NCBI GenBank assembly: GCA_964646755.1
Contig: CAZYIE010000042.1
Location: 1-28,811 of the forward strand
From: MVRV01 sp964646755
GTDB taxonomy: Bacteria; Desulfobacterota; Syntrophia; Syntrophales; Smithellaceae
Length of the DNA stretch: 28,811 nt
Reading direction: 5' to 3'
Shown: positions 7,352-15,509 of the stretch, piece by piece
Numbering within the stretch: position 1 is the first letter of the stretch
Layout of the letters: every line of letters starts with the position of its first letter
The notes under the pieces: model-generated
What the model was told of the DNA's origin: nothing
Seen by the model: the letters and a program-made list of their open reading frames with translations, nothing else
Database searches by the model: none
Translations under genes and position numbers: made by a program

Positions 7352-7873
7352 ATGAAATCCCTTGCGGAGATCACAAAAGAAGAGTTGATTGATCTGGAGA
7401 ACAGATGCTGGATGACCCATGACGGGATGTGGTTTTTCAGTTGTCTGAGCAATTTCGGCATTGAGCAAGCCAACAAACTTAATAAATCAGCGATTAAGGG
7501 ATTGGCGCCCTTTGAAATCGACCGAACAAAGAAAACCTTAGGCTTCGCAAAAGACAAGATGGAAAGCTTTCAGGAATTTCAAGATTACTTTACTATTGCG
7601 AAGACATTGTTTATACCGCCCTTCATGAATGCCACCATGAGTTTCCCCAGAGAAAATGTGCTGCGCTGGGAATTTGCACCGGGACAATGTTTCGCCTACA
7701 AGGGGATCAAACGACTAGGCGTAATTGACCGGTATGAGTGCGGCGTTATCTATCGGATCGAATGTTGGCTGGACTGTCTCGGCATTAAATACCAGACAAT
7801 CCCCCAAGTCGATAATTGCCTGATGCACACGACGGAAAAATGTGCGGGTGAGATAGAACTGGCCTTTTCATAA
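7352..7873 (+). CDS. Conserved hypothetical, DUF6125-like
   Basis: This 173-residue protein has the family opening EELIDLENRCWMTHDGMWFF, then a helical repeat-like segment IEQANKLNKSAIKGLA. The C-terminal domain is rich in cysteine: GQCFAYKG, YECGV, IECWLDC, DNCLM and EKCAGE. The clustered cysteines could form a metal or catalytic site, as in the amino-thiazoline-carboxylate hydrolase-like proteins it resembles. The family name is from memory and the function is not established. ATG at 7352 has AAAGGCG upstream, and a good promoter lies at 7262-7290. It is divergent from its paralogue and followed by the osmC-like gene 95 bp downstream. Confidence 0.75.
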   Translation: MKSLAEITKEELIDLENRCWMTHDGMWFFSCLSNFGIEQANKLNKSAIKGLAPFEIDRTKKTLGFAKDKMESFQEFQDYFTIAKTLFIPPFMNATMSFPRENVLRWEFAPGQCFAYKGIKRLGVIDRYECGVIYRIECWLDCLGIKYQTIPQVDNCLMHTTEKCAGEIELAFS

Positions 7874-7968
7874 AGTTATATGCGAGAAGTAATCAGAAAA
7901 TCATGTTTTTTTCTATGCTTTAAAAATAAAACCGTTTTCTGAATTGGCGCTAAAAGGAGATAATTATT

Positions 7969-8463
7969 ATGGCTGAGAATAACAAAGACGGCTTGAACGA
8001 TTCGCTGTCGAGTTATAAACAAAGCATTAATCCAGTAGTGAAGACGAGCCTCGCCTGGGAACGGGATCTTATCTTTACCGGCTCCACGCCGCAGGGCTAC
8101 GAAATTGAATTCGATGCCCAGGCGCAGTGGGGATGCAAGCCGACAGAGTCCCTTCTTCTGAGTCTGGCCGGTTGCATGGGTATCGATATTATGATGATTT
8201 TGACAAAGATGCGGATGAAAATTGTAAGCTTCCGGATAGAGACAAAAGGAGAGAGAAACGGGCAGCCGCCGCAGTATTACAAAGCAGTGGAGATGGTCAT
8301 GCATATTGCGGGAAAAAACCTGGACCCGGTAAAAGTCGAGCGCGCCATTGCCTTATCCCGCGATAAGTATTGTTCGGTTTACAACTCCCTGCGCCCGGAT
8401 ATGGAGATGAATGTCCGTTTTGTTCTGGAAGACAAAGATCTGCCGGGGAATGACAAAAGCTGA
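7969..8463 (+). CDS. OsmC/Ohr-family protein
   Basis: This 164-residue member of the OsmC superfamily comprises cytoplasmic thiol-dependent peroxidases that reduce organic hydroperoxides. The two redox cysteines are present: C69 in SLAGCMGIDI and C135 in RDKYCSVYNS, with E60 in CKPTESLLLSL, a conserved family position. It looks closer to the YhfA-like OsmC branch than to Ohr proper. ATG at 7969 has AAAGGAGA upstream. A role in oxidative-stress defence is the family expectation; nothing nearby confirms a substrate. Confidence 0.88.
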   Translation: MAENNKDGLNDSLSSYKQSINPVVKTSLAWERDLIFTGSTPQGYEIEFDAQAQWGCKPTESLLLSLAGCMGIDIMMILTKMRMKIVSFRIETKGERNGQPPQYYKAVEMVMHIAGKNLDPVKVERAIALSRDKYCSVYNSLRPDMEMNVRFVLEDKDLPGNDKS

Positions 8464-8514
8464 GGGGAAAAATAAATTGGAACAGCCGTCCTTAGGTATT
8501 CAACGAAAGTCTCC

Positions 8515-8543
8515 TTGACACAGCAGACCGCTTTTCATATCAT
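8515..8543 (+). promoter_or_regulatory. Sigma-70 promoter of the tyrosine decarboxylase-like gene
   Basis: TTGACA, exactly 17 bp, then TATCAT. The -35 is consensus and the -10 differs at two positions. Transcription would start near 8550, leaving a leader of about 54 nt before the ATG at 8604. This suggests an independent transcription unit from osmC. Confidence 0.65.
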
Positions 8544-8603
8544 CGCGGCACGTATAGTATATGCAAGGCCGTCCCTATTCAATTCCGCCAATGGAGATTT
8601 TTC

Positions 8604-10490
8604 ATGACTGAAGAAATCAATGTAAACGCTTTATTTCTGGGACCGAAAGCTGAAAATTATCCTTTTTTCAAAGAAATGCTGAATTTTCTGATGGATGATC
8701 ACGCTGCCTGGCGGCAGGGGTTTCACCCGGACGACGCACCAATCGTAACCGGCACAGAACAGACCCAGGCAAACTTCCTCGATACTCTGCAGAAGGCAAG
8801 GGAAGCACTGATCGAACTGGCGGGCAACCTGCAGCTCAAATCGATGCCGTGGTTTTCTCCCCGCTACCAGGGGCACATGAATACCGATACGCTGATGGCC
8901 GCTAATCTCGGATACATGTTGACACTGCTCTACAACCCCAACAATTGCGCCTATGAAGGCTCCCCGGCCACAACGGCGCTGGAAATCGAGGTTGGCAAGC
9001 AACTGGCGAAACTGATGGGCTATGATCCCCAAAAGGCCTGGGGCCATATCACCTCGGGCGGAACCGTGGCAAACTACGAGGGCCTGTGGCTAGCCCGCAA
9101 TCTCAAGTCTATTCCGCTGGCCCTGCGGACCGTCATGCCGGAAATCATAGCCGGCCTCGACGAATGGCAGCTGCTGAATCTCCCGACTTGCAGAATCCTA
9201 GATCTTGCAGATCAGGCAAAAGCTGCGGGGCTTTTCGACTCGCTGCGCCGTCATTCCGTGCGTGGTGAAGGAATAGCGGGACAAAACCTCGGGAAGGTGC
9301 TGGTCCCCCAGTCCAAGCACTACTCCTGGACCAAAGCGGTGGATATTTTGGGCATCGGCCAGGCGAATCTCATTCCCGTGCCGGTCAAGGACGACTATCG
9401 AATGGACATTGCCGCCCTCAAACAGGAGATCGACCGTCTGGCTGCCGCGCACATCCCCATTCTCGCCGTTGTCGCCGTCGTCGGCACAACCGAAGAAGGG
9501 GCGGTGGATGAACTCCATGAGATCGTCCGGCTGCGGGATCGATACGAAGATCAAGGCATCTGCTTCTATCTCCACATCGACGCAGCTTACGGCGGTTATG
9601 CGCGCTCGCTCTTCCTCGATGGAGAGGATCGTTTCCTGGACTACAACGCCGTGAGCCGGCAGCATGCGCGCCAGGGCATTATCCACTATGATACTGATTG
9701 GCTCACCCTTAGTGTTTATGAAGCTTTCAAGGCAATGCCGGAGGCTGATTCGATCACGGTTGATCCGCATAAACTCGGCTACATCCCTTACGCCGCAGGA
9801 GCCATCGTCGCCCGGGATCGACGCGTTATTGACATCATCTCCTATTTTGCCTCCTATGTTTTCGAGAAGACCGACAACAACCCGATGCTGCTCGGCAGTT
9901 ACATCATGGAGGGATCGAAAGCCGGAGCGGCAGCAGCAGCGGTATGGATGGCGCACAAGGTAGTACCTCTGAACATCACCGGTTACGGCCGGATTATCGG
10001 CTACAGCATCGAAGGAGCCTACCGCTTTTACCGCTCCCTGCTTGCTGCCGGGCCCATCTGGGTCGACGGCCGGCAATTCGAAGTAATCCCCCTCGCCAGA
10101 CCCGACATCAATATAGTTGATTATGCCTTTCACGAACAGGGCAACGACAGCCTTGATGAAATGAATCTTCTTAATCAATCGATCTATGAACAATGCTCAT
10201 ACAAGTCCGGCCCAGTGTATCTTAGCGACTTCATCATGTCCAAGACGGCGCTGACCAGGGAAGAGTATGGCGAAACACCACGGTCGTTCGTGGAAAAGTT
10301 TGGCGTTGTGGCAGGGGACTGGGAAGTCCGGGGAAGCATTTATGTCCTCCGATCCTGTATTCTTACTCCTTACCTGACGAACAATACGACCTATGAAGAG
10401 TACTGGGGGAACTTCATCGGGGCGATGGAACGCGCGATTGGCTGCGTCTGCACCTGTGCGCAGGAGAAACTCGACAATCGGAAATCATGA
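8604..10490 (+). CDS. PLP-dependent tyrosine decarboxylase-like enzyme
   Basis: This 628-residue group II PLP decarboxylase is co-linear, as recalled, with Enterococcus/Lactobacillus tyrosine decarboxylases (about 620-626 residues) from NALFLGPKAEN to the C-terminus. Shared blocks are RYQGHMN, SPATT, WGHI, ITSGGTVANYEGLW, VPQSKHYSW, YLHIDAAYGGYAR, the PLP lysine K390 in TVDPHKLGYIPY with the catalytic-loop tyrosine, and YVFEK. The serine of the RASxxTPY active-site motif in the lactic acid bacterial enzymes is C585 here (RSCILTPY). That enzyme makes tyramine plus CO2 and may also accept DOPA or phenylalanine. ATG at 8604 has GGAG upstream. No tyrosine/tyramine antiporter or tyrosyl-tRNA synthetase-like gene adjoins, unlike the lactic acid bacterial operon. 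Substrate identity is inferred from similarity. Confidence 0.85.
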   Translation: MTEEINVNALFLGPKAENYPFFKEMLNFLMDDHAAWRQGFHPDDAPIVTGTEQTQANFLDTLQKAREALIELAGNLQLKSMPWFSPRYQGHMNTDTLMAANLGYMLTLLYNPNNCAYEGSPATTALEIEVGKQLAKLMGYDPQKAWGHITSGGTVANYEGLWLARNLKSIPLALRTVMPEIIAGLDEWQLLNLPTCRILDLADQAKAAGLFDSLRRHSVRGEGIAGQNLGKVLVPQSKHYSWTKAVDILGIGQANLIPVPVKDDYRMDIAALKQEIDRLAAAHIPILAVVAVVGTTEEGAVDELHEIVRLRDRYEDQGICFYLHIDAAYGGYARSLFLDGEDRFLDYNAVSRQHARQGIIHYDTDWLTLSVYEAFKAMPEADSITVDPHKLGYIPYAAGAIVARDRRVIDIISYFASYVFEKTDNNPMLLGSYIMEGSKAGAAAAAVWMAHKVVPLNITGYGRIIGYSIEGAYRFYRSLLAAGPIWVDGRQFEVIPLARPDINIVDYAFHEQGNDSLDEMNLLNQSIYEQCSYKSGPVYLSDFIMSKTALTREEYGETPRSFVEKFGVVAGDWEVRGSIYVLRSCILTPYLTNNTTYEEYWGNFIGAMERAIGCVCTCAQEKLDNRKS

Positions 10491-10515
10491 TAGCAAACAG
10501 ATTTAGAGATTACCC

Positions 10516-11466
10516 ATGATATACCTTGCACCAATCCAGGGAACAACCGACAGGATTTATCGCAATCTTTTCCCCGTTTATTTTAAGGGAGTTGATCTGT
10601 CTATTGCGCCTTTTATCTCCTCTGTGAAGAAAATGAAACCGGAAAATAACCTGCTGCGTGATTTGCACCCCGGCAAAAATACGGGTATTCCCACAATACC
10701 GCAGATAATGAGCTCTAACCCTGATGACTTCACGAAACTAGCCAATACATTATACGACATTGGCTACTGCACGGTAAACTGGAATATCGGCTGTCCGTTC
10801 CCGATGGTTGTTAAAAAGGGACGAGGGGCGGGTATGCTTTGTTATCCGGACAGGGTTGAATCTTTTCTTACAAAAACACTGCCGGCGCTAAAACCGAAAT
10901 TAACAATCAAGCTCCGGATAGGGTTAACATATCCGGACGAGGTGTTGCAACTCATCCCGATTTTCAATCAATATCCGCTCGAGGAACTGATCATTCATCC
11001 GCGAACCGGTGAACAAATGTATGAAGGTCAAGTTGACCTCGATATGTTCGAGCAGTGTCTTGGTCTATCGAAGCACCGAATTGTTTATAACGGGGACATC
11101 GATTCTGCCCAGAAATTCGCGATGCTGGCGAAAAGGTTCGGATCAATAGAGCGTTGGATGATCGGCAGGGGCCTGCTGGGAAACCCCTTCCTTGCGGAAG
11201 AAATTAAATTGCAAACGGAAAAGCCTTATAGTGAAAAAATCCAAATCATAAGGGCTTTCCATGATCAATTATTTGCTGAATATTCCCAAATTTTGTCTGG
11301 CCCCGCGCATATTACCAATAAAATGAAAGAGATCTGGACATACATGGGAAACTTTTTTGCCGACGGGGAAAAAATCCGCAAGAAAATAAATAAAACACAT
11401 CACCGGGATAATTATGTTGATATTGTCAATAAAGTTTTCCGTGAATCACTAATTTCAGCAGCGTAG
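10516..11466 (+). CDS. tRNA-dihydrouridine synthase family protein
   Basis: This 316-residue FMN enzyme of the Dus family reduces uridines in tRNA D-loops using NAD(P)H. Motifs in order are APIQGTTD (FMN phosphate end), the catalytic C93 in NWNIGCPFP, GRGAGML, K132 in IKLRIG, IHPRTGEQMYEG, YNGDI and IGRGLLGNPF. The C-terminal helical domain is complete. It starts 25 bp after the decarboxylase and is probably cotranscribed, although only a weak AGAGAT precedes ATG 10516. Which Dus subclass (A, B or C) it belongs to cannot be told here; the N-terminus is short and it diverges from typical DusB. Confidence 0.88.
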   Translation: MIYLAPIQGTTDRIYRNLFPVYFKGVDLSIAPFISSVKKMKPENNLLRDLHPGKNTGIPTIPQIMSSNPDDFTKLANTLYDIGYCTVNWNIGCPFPMVVKKGRGAGMLCYPDRVESFLTKTLPALKPKLTIKLRIGLTYPDEVLQLIPIFNQYPLEELIIHPRTGEQMYEGQVDLDMFEQCLGLSKHRIVYNGDIDSAQKFAMLAKRFGSIERWMIGRGLLGNPFLAEEIKLQTEKPYSEKIQIIRAFHDQLFAEYSQILSGPAHITNKMKEIWTYMGNFFADGEKIRKKINKTHHRDNYVDIVNKVFRESLISAA

Positions 11467-11532
11467 CGTATCGAAATTGGCTTGTTCGAATTTCCCCGCA
11501 AAAGCAAAAGCATGATACTCAACTTTCAGAGA

Positions 11533-11757
11533 CGCAATGAATAATACCAAGTCGCATTCAAAGAATAAACTATGACAAGGCAGAGGATCCAAGGCAAATT
11601 ACCAACAAAGGGTCCAACAAATAGCTTTCGCCGCGTGGGTCACGCGGCCTACAGCACAGATTTATGTTTAGTTGTAGGCCGGGTCACCTGACCCGGCGTG
11701 GAATGTCGGCCAAACGCTGTTTTATCTTTTGAATGCAACTTGGTATTATTTGCCATT
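11533..11757. mobile_element. MITE-like inverted-repeat element with internal hairpins
   Basis: Long terminal inverted repeats lie at 11540-11562 and 11728-11750: 22 of 23 bases match, and similarity continues a few bases inward (ATAAA). Outside the repeats CGCAATG appears at both ends in inverted orientation (11533-11539 and 11754-11760), so the true ends may be slightly wider. Inside are three nested dyads: CCGCGTG/CACGCGG (11631-11647), CGGCCTACA/TGTAGGCCG (11645-11681) and GCCGGGTCA/TGACCCGGC (11678-11697). There is no coding frame, as expected for a non-autonomous element. It fills most of the 371-bp space between dus and the monooxygenase gene; nothing else was recognised there. Confidence 0.6.
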
Positions 11758-11837
11758 GCGAGACAGTCTCCCCTTTATCCCGGGCATATCGAAGGGGAAG
11801 TGCAAAGACCAGTATCAGAAAAAGCCATCTTCTTTTT

Positions 11838-12875
11838 TCATGCCATGACGTTAGTCAGTCTGGCCTGGACCTCTTTGGTTTCTTTCACAATGCGTGCGAA
11901 GAGTTCGGTGACGGTTGGTTCGTCATGGATCAAACCCTGTACCTGGCCGACAGGAAGAACGCCCTTGCTGTTGTCTCCATCTTCTGTGGCTAACTGAAAC
12001 TTCTCAAAGGCTGTCGCCAGAAAGGCAAGCTGCCTGGTGTTCGACCACCCGGATGCCAGAACCCCGATAAAAAGCTTGAAGAAAGGTACTTTGAGCTGTC
12101 GGGCGATCTCTATGGAACTGACAAATGCCGAGGGCAGATTCAATCCTCTGTCAATGGCCTTCTTCGCGGCATCGGTCTTCATGACGCGGCAAAAAATCCC
12201 GTCGATACGCTTTGAAAAGATAGTGTCGTACACATCCTTCTCAATGGACAGCTTTTTGAAATTAGCGTGCAGAGGGCTCTCTTTGGTTGTCATAAGGCGT
12301 GTTCCCATGGCGACACCTTCTGCCCCCAGGGCAAGGGCCGCCGCAACTCCTCGGCCATCGGCGAACCCCCCGGCTGCAATCACGGGAATCTTCAGCTTCT
12401 CCGCAAGGTGGGGAATCAACACCAGGGATGTGACCTCTTCACCATGAGCGGCCGCCTCGTTCCCCGTCGCAATAACCGCATCGCAACCATACTCCTCAGC
12501 TCTCTGGGCGTGACGAAGATTAACGACTGTCGCCACCACTTTCCCACCGTACTTGTGAGCACCCTGCACCAGCCAGTCACCCTTGCCCAGGGCAAAATTG
12601 ATCACTGGTACCTTCTCCTCAAGGAGAACCTTGGCGTTATCCACAGCGCCGGGAAACATGAGCGATGCGTTTGCTCCAAAGGGCTTTTTCGTCAATGTCT
12701 TGATCTCCCTGATCGCCTCCCGCGTCTGCTCAATGTTCAACGGACCGGTAGCCAGTATTCCCAGCCCACCGGCGTTCGATACCGCCGCAACCATTTTGGG
12801 AACACTGATCCAGCTCATTCCGGAAAGAACAAAGGGATATTCAATGCCAATCATCTCTGTAATACGTGTCTTCAT
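11838..12875 (-). CDS. Nitronate monooxygenase / 2-nitropropane dioxygenase family
   Basis: This 345-residue FMN-binding TIM-barrel protein belongs to the nitronate monooxygenase family, which also includes FabK-type enoyl-ACP reductases. Visible are SGMSW and AGGLGILATG near the N-terminus, GNEAAAHGEEV (H144; family G-x-E-x-G-G-H) and the flavin phosphate loop VIAAGGFADGRG with GAEGVAMGTRL. The glycines before the histidine are replaced by alanines (AAAH). ATG at 12875 has AAGGAG upstream. It lies downstream of a merR gene and directly after a broken second copy of itself. Oxidation of nitronates is the family activity. In an anaerobe the physiological role is uncertain, and a reductase role is possible. 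Confidence 0.85.
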   Translation of the reverse strand: MKTRITEMIGIEYPFVLSGMSWISVPKMVAAVSNAGGLGILATGPLNIEQTREAIREIKTLTKKPFGANASLMFPGAVDNAKVLLEEKVPVINFALGKGDWLVQGAHKYGGKVVATVVNLRHAQRAEEYGCDAVIATGNEAAAHGEEVTSLVLIPHLAEKLKIPVIAAGGFADGRGVAAALALGAEGVAMGTRLMTTKESPLHANFKKLSIEKDVYDTIFSKRIDGIFCRVMKTDAAKKAIDRGLNLPSAFVSSIEIARQLKVPFFKLFIGVLASGWSNTRQLAFLATAFEKFQLATEDGDNSKGVLPVGQVQGLIHDEPTVTELFARIVKETKEVQARLTNVMA

Positions 12876-13067
12876 GTATACTCCTTATTGATTATTGATT
12901 TTTTAAAAATGATTATCCGCAGGGCTTGCATCTGTTCGCGGGCTTCTGCGGCCATCCATTCGAGCATTTCCTTGCATGTCGGCACATCGTTAATGAGTCC
13001 GATGGACTGTCCACCATAAAATGGGATACTTCGCACCGAACATCTTTGTAATCGCTGTCTTGAACAT
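12872..13067 (-). pseudogene. Nitronate monooxygenase remnant with large internal deletion
   Basis: A start with GAGGAG upstream (ATG at 13067) reads MFKTAITKMFGAKYPI, the N-terminus of a monooxygenase paralogue. After about 17 codons, near 13016-13022, the sequence jumps to another frame reading YGGQSIGLINDVPTCKEM and then WMAAEAREQ. This is the C-terminal end of the same family (compare GQVQGLIHDEPTVTEL in the intact neighbour). About 280-300 codons are missing. The relic sits between merR and the intact copy and runs up to the latter's start codon. A complete gene pair probably existed here before a deletion. Confidence 0.75.
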
Positions 13068-13068
13068 T

Positions 13069-13812
13069 TTACTCCTCTTCTTTTTTATTGTTCTGAGGAC
13101 GTTTTGAATCCCCTTGCTTCTGTTTGTTGAGGCTTTTCCGGATATTATCTTGGACCTGCTGCCTGAAGAGCCTACGCATGATGTATTCGCGCAGAAAATC
13201 ACCGGCCATGGAGAGTTCCACGGTGATACGGACGTTTTCCTTGACGGTTTTATCCGAAACAATTTTACGGCGGAGATACATTTCCTTTTCCATTATGGTT
13301 TTGCCCAGCTCGACGTAAAAGGACAGTTCCTTAAGACTCAGGCCATTATCGACAATCCTCTTAAGGACATCCCGGCCAAGGCGTATATCGTCTTCATTAT
13401 AAAGTGACTTTCCCCCTTCAATGGTAAACGGTATCAGAATACCGACTTTTTCCGCCTGTTTCAGATCCGCCTCGGTCAATCCCGTTTCGGTCAGAAGGGC
13501 ATTCCTGTCCACGAGACTCTTCTGACCGCTGTTAACAGGGCTAAAGACGGCATTTTCCAGCGCTTCGGCTTCCTGCAAGCTCAGACCATCATCGATCCTG
13601 CGCAGAATGTTCTTAATGAGGTATAGGGGAAAGTATCTTGTTTCCTGAAGATACTGAATAACCTTGAGCCTCTCAATGCAGGCTTCGTCGTAATGGGACA
13701 TCTTCTTGTTGATTTTTTCCGGAGCGGGAAGAAGTTCTTCCCTTACATAGTACCGAATAGTGGAGGCAGGAACGCCGCTTTGTTTCGATATGTTGCTGAT
13801 TTTTAGTTTCAT
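13069..13812 (-). CDS. MerR-family transcriptional regulator
   Basis: This 247-residue regulator has an N-terminal winged-helix MerR DNA-binding domain: KISNISKQSGVPASTIRYYV, then LLPAPEKI and YDEACIERL. A second MerR-like or helical sensing part follows (about 105-165: LTEADLKQAEKVGIL, LYNEDDIRLGRDVL). The C-terminus is lysine/glutamate-rich. There is no cysteine cluster of the metal-sensing type. ATG at 13812 has AAGGACAC upstream. The stop codon is one base from the start of the monooxygenase remnant, so merR led an operon with the monooxygenases and probably controls it. A 21-bp dyad lies upstream. Confidence 0.88.
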   Translation of the reverse strand: MKLKISNISKQSGVPASTIRYYVREELLPAPEKINKKMSHYDEACIERLKVIQYLQETRYFPLYLIKNILRRIDDGLSLQEAEALENAVFSPVNSGQKSLVDRNALLTETGLTEADLKQAEKVGILIPFTIEGGKSLYNEDDIRLGRDVLKRIVDNGLSLKELSFYVELGKTIMEKEMYLRRKIVSDKTVKENVRITVELSMAGDFLREYIMRRLFRQQVQDNIRKSLNKQKQGDSKRPQNNKKEEE

Positions 13813-13829
13813 TAGTGTCCTTAATGATA

Positions 13830-13850
13830 GATTGAAGTTATACTTTAATC
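13830..13850. promoter_or_regulatory. 21-bp dyad upstream of merR (candidate MerR operator)
   Basis: Arms GATTGAAGT and ACTTTAATC are inverted with one mismatch in nine and a 3-nt centre. The dyad is 18 bp upstream of the merR start. A TTGACA (13868-13873, minus strand) lies just beyond it, so the dyad would cover the -10 region. It is the expected place for autoregulation, but it does not sit in the usual 19-bp MerR spacer. Confidence 0.45.
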
Positions 13851-13873
13851 TCTCATGTAAAAAAAGATGTCAA

Positions 13874-14628
13874 TAAATATTTTTGATAATGTTCAAAGTA
13901 AGAAAACTGTTTGGTTGAGAATAGTCATATGGGGAGGTGGCAGATAAGACGGATAGAACTATCGGAAAACAAAGGGACACTTTCCACATAAATCAATAAA
14001 AACTAGGAAGTACCCCTCTTTTCGTTAAACCAACAATATTATTATTCCCGGCACAGATGCCCTCGCGTGACCGGAAGGACGCCCGGATCGCTGCTTTTGT
14101 GGCTTTGTTCATAATGTTATTTCGCCAAATACCTATATCTTTTCAATCCTTTAATGCGCCGCACTGGCGGCATTTTCGGGCACCGCGGAAAAGCATTGTG
14201 CCGCAATTAACTATTTATCCATCTTCCTGAAGATTTCATTTATATTGTTTCTTTGCAATAAATCTTTCAGCCTGCAAATCATATCCGGTCCCTTGAAAAA
14301 GGTTGATCCTGATAAAGCTCAAGAAAAGCGGGATATGAATTTTCTATATCGGTGATGGTCTTTCCCAGAACAGCTGGTATTGTGCATGCGCTTTTAACTC
14401 ATTGAAAAAGTGATTTTACTGCTCATATAGCTTATACAATTTTTTCGAAAGACTGTGACAGACATTTTCCAAAAATAAAGGGTCACTCCACGCAAATCGG
14501 TATGACCGGGAAAAAAATGCCTGGAAAATATTACCAGCAGCACATCGATTCAGAATCATCTATTCAAATAAACATTATTAATTCCATACTAATCAGCATG
14601 TTAGCAAAATAATCGGAATGATATTTCT
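13874..14628. other. Long stretch without an intact gene
   Basis: About 750 bp with no reading frame above 60 codons on either strand, apart from an unconvincing one at the 3' border. It holds a decayed coding fragment (14211-14395, minus) and a 39-codon unsupported frame (13993-14112, minus). I see no recognisable tRNA, transposase or repeat array. It looks like a decayed gene region followed by the motA promoter. Confidence 0.5.
14211..14395 (-). pseudogene. Decayed coding fragment, family unknown
   Basis: On the minus strand one frame reads CTIPAVLGKTITDIE and then SYPAFLELYQDQPF. After a one-base shift a second frame reads FKGPDMICRLKDLLQ and then NEIFRKMDK before a stop at 14211-14213. 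Both parts have protein-like amphipathic composition and join sensibly across the shift, suggesting the 3' end of a frameshifted gene. I cannot assign a family. There is no start or ribosome-binding site. Chance is not excluded. Confidence 0.3.
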
Positions 14629-14647
14629 CTGGCACATTTCCCGCATT
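14629..14647 (+). promoter_or_regulatory. Sigma-54 (-24/-12) promoter of motAB
   Basis: CTGGCAC (14629-14635) and CCGCATT (14641-14647) give the invariant GG-N10-GC spacing (GG 14631-14632, GC 14643-14644). The -24 box is consensus; the -12 box has CC for TT before GCA. Transcription would begin near 14656, about 30 nt before the motA ATG, which also rules out the longer reading from 14652. Sigma-54 control is common for flagellar genes. Confidence 0.65.
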
Positions 14648-14687
14648 ACTAATGTTAAGCAAATGTAATTTTTTTAAGGAGCGGGCA

Positions 14688-15506
14688 ATGATTGGACAAA
14701 CAGTAGCATCTTTACTTCTCTTGATAGTCATTTTTCTGTTAGCGTTTAACCTCGGAGTTAAAGAGCTGGGAGTCGCTTCCAACCTCAACGCCCTGATGAT
14801 CGTTTTAGGAGGAACCATTTGTGCAACACTGCTTGCCTATCCCTACCAAAAGTTGGTTATGACGATCGATTTTCTCAAAAAGTCATTTTCCGGCAAGAAG
14901 GAAATTAACTGGACAATTCAAACTATTGTTCACCTGGCCCGTATCAACAAAAAAAACGATGTTCGATTACTGGAACAAGAGGGGCATAAGCTACCCCCCG
15001 GCCTGATAAAGACAGGCATTGAATTAATCAGCTACCGCTTCACTCGGGAAAATATTGAACAGATTCTGCAAAAAGAGGCCCTATTGCATTGCAGTCGATA
15101 TGAAACAGCTCATAAAATTCTTTGCAGCATGGCCAAACTTGCTCCGGCGATGGGCCTTGCCGGAACTATCGTTAATCTCATCCGTGTTTATGAGCATATC
15201 AGTAATCCGCAAAGTTTAATGGGATACATGGCCATTGCGCTACTGAGTACTTTTTACGGAGTGGTGATGGCCAATGTTTGTTTTGTCCCCTTGTCTAACA
15301 AGCTACAGGAGTTTATGGATCAGGACTTATTACGGATGGATATTATTCGGGAAGGAATACTGGATATCTATGACCACGAACACCCCCAGGCTATCCAGTA
15401 CAAGATGGCAACTCTGGCCGGTATTCAAATGATCTCCTATCCCCCTCAAATAAGGATTGCAGTTCCTATGCAGGCAAGTCAGGGCGAGGGAATGGGAAAA
15501 GGTTAA
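14688..15506 (+). CDS. motA: MotA-type flagellar motor stator subunit
   Basis: This 272-residue inner-membrane protein of the MotA/TolQ/ExbB family forms, with MotB, the ion channel that drives flagellar rotation. Two N-terminal membrane helices (about 4-24 and 32-52) precede a cytoplasmic loop of about 100 residues. Two more helices (about 150-172 and 182-204) contain PAMGLAGTIVNLIRVY and MAIALLSTFYGVVMANV, the MotA signature blocks. The C-terminal tail is longer than usual and Gln/Met-rich. The start at 14688 is set by AAGGAG. motB follows after 3 bp. No other flagellar gene is in the window. Ion specificity (H+ or Na+) cannot be read with confidence. Confidence 0.88.
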   Translation: MIGQTVASLLLLIVIFLLAFNLGVKELGVASNLNALMIVLGGTICATLLAYPYQKLVMTIDFLKKSFSGKKEINWTIQTIVHLARINKKNDVRLLEQEGHKLPPGLIKTGIELISYRFTRENIEQILQKEALLHCSRYETAHKILCSMAKLAPAMGLAGTIVNLIRVYEHISNPQSLMGYMAIALLSTFYGVVMANVCFVPLSNKLQEFMDQDLLRMDIIREGILDIYDHEHPQAIQYKMATLAGIQMISYPPQIRIAVPMQASQGEGMGKG

Positions 15507-15509
15507 CAT

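Noticed and set aside
9198..10193. 331-codon minus-strand frame inside the decarboxylase gene
   Set aside because: It is the antisense shadow of a clearly conserved enzyme; GC-rich codon use of the real gene keeps the opposite frame open.
12267..13019. 250-codon plus-strand frame across the monooxygenase genes
   Set aside because: Antisense to the monooxygenase and its remnant, with no start site or domain of its own.
13993..14112. 39-codon minus-strand frame starting MNKATKAAIR
   Set aside because: No ribosome-binding site, no recognised homology, and it lies in decayed non-coding DNA.
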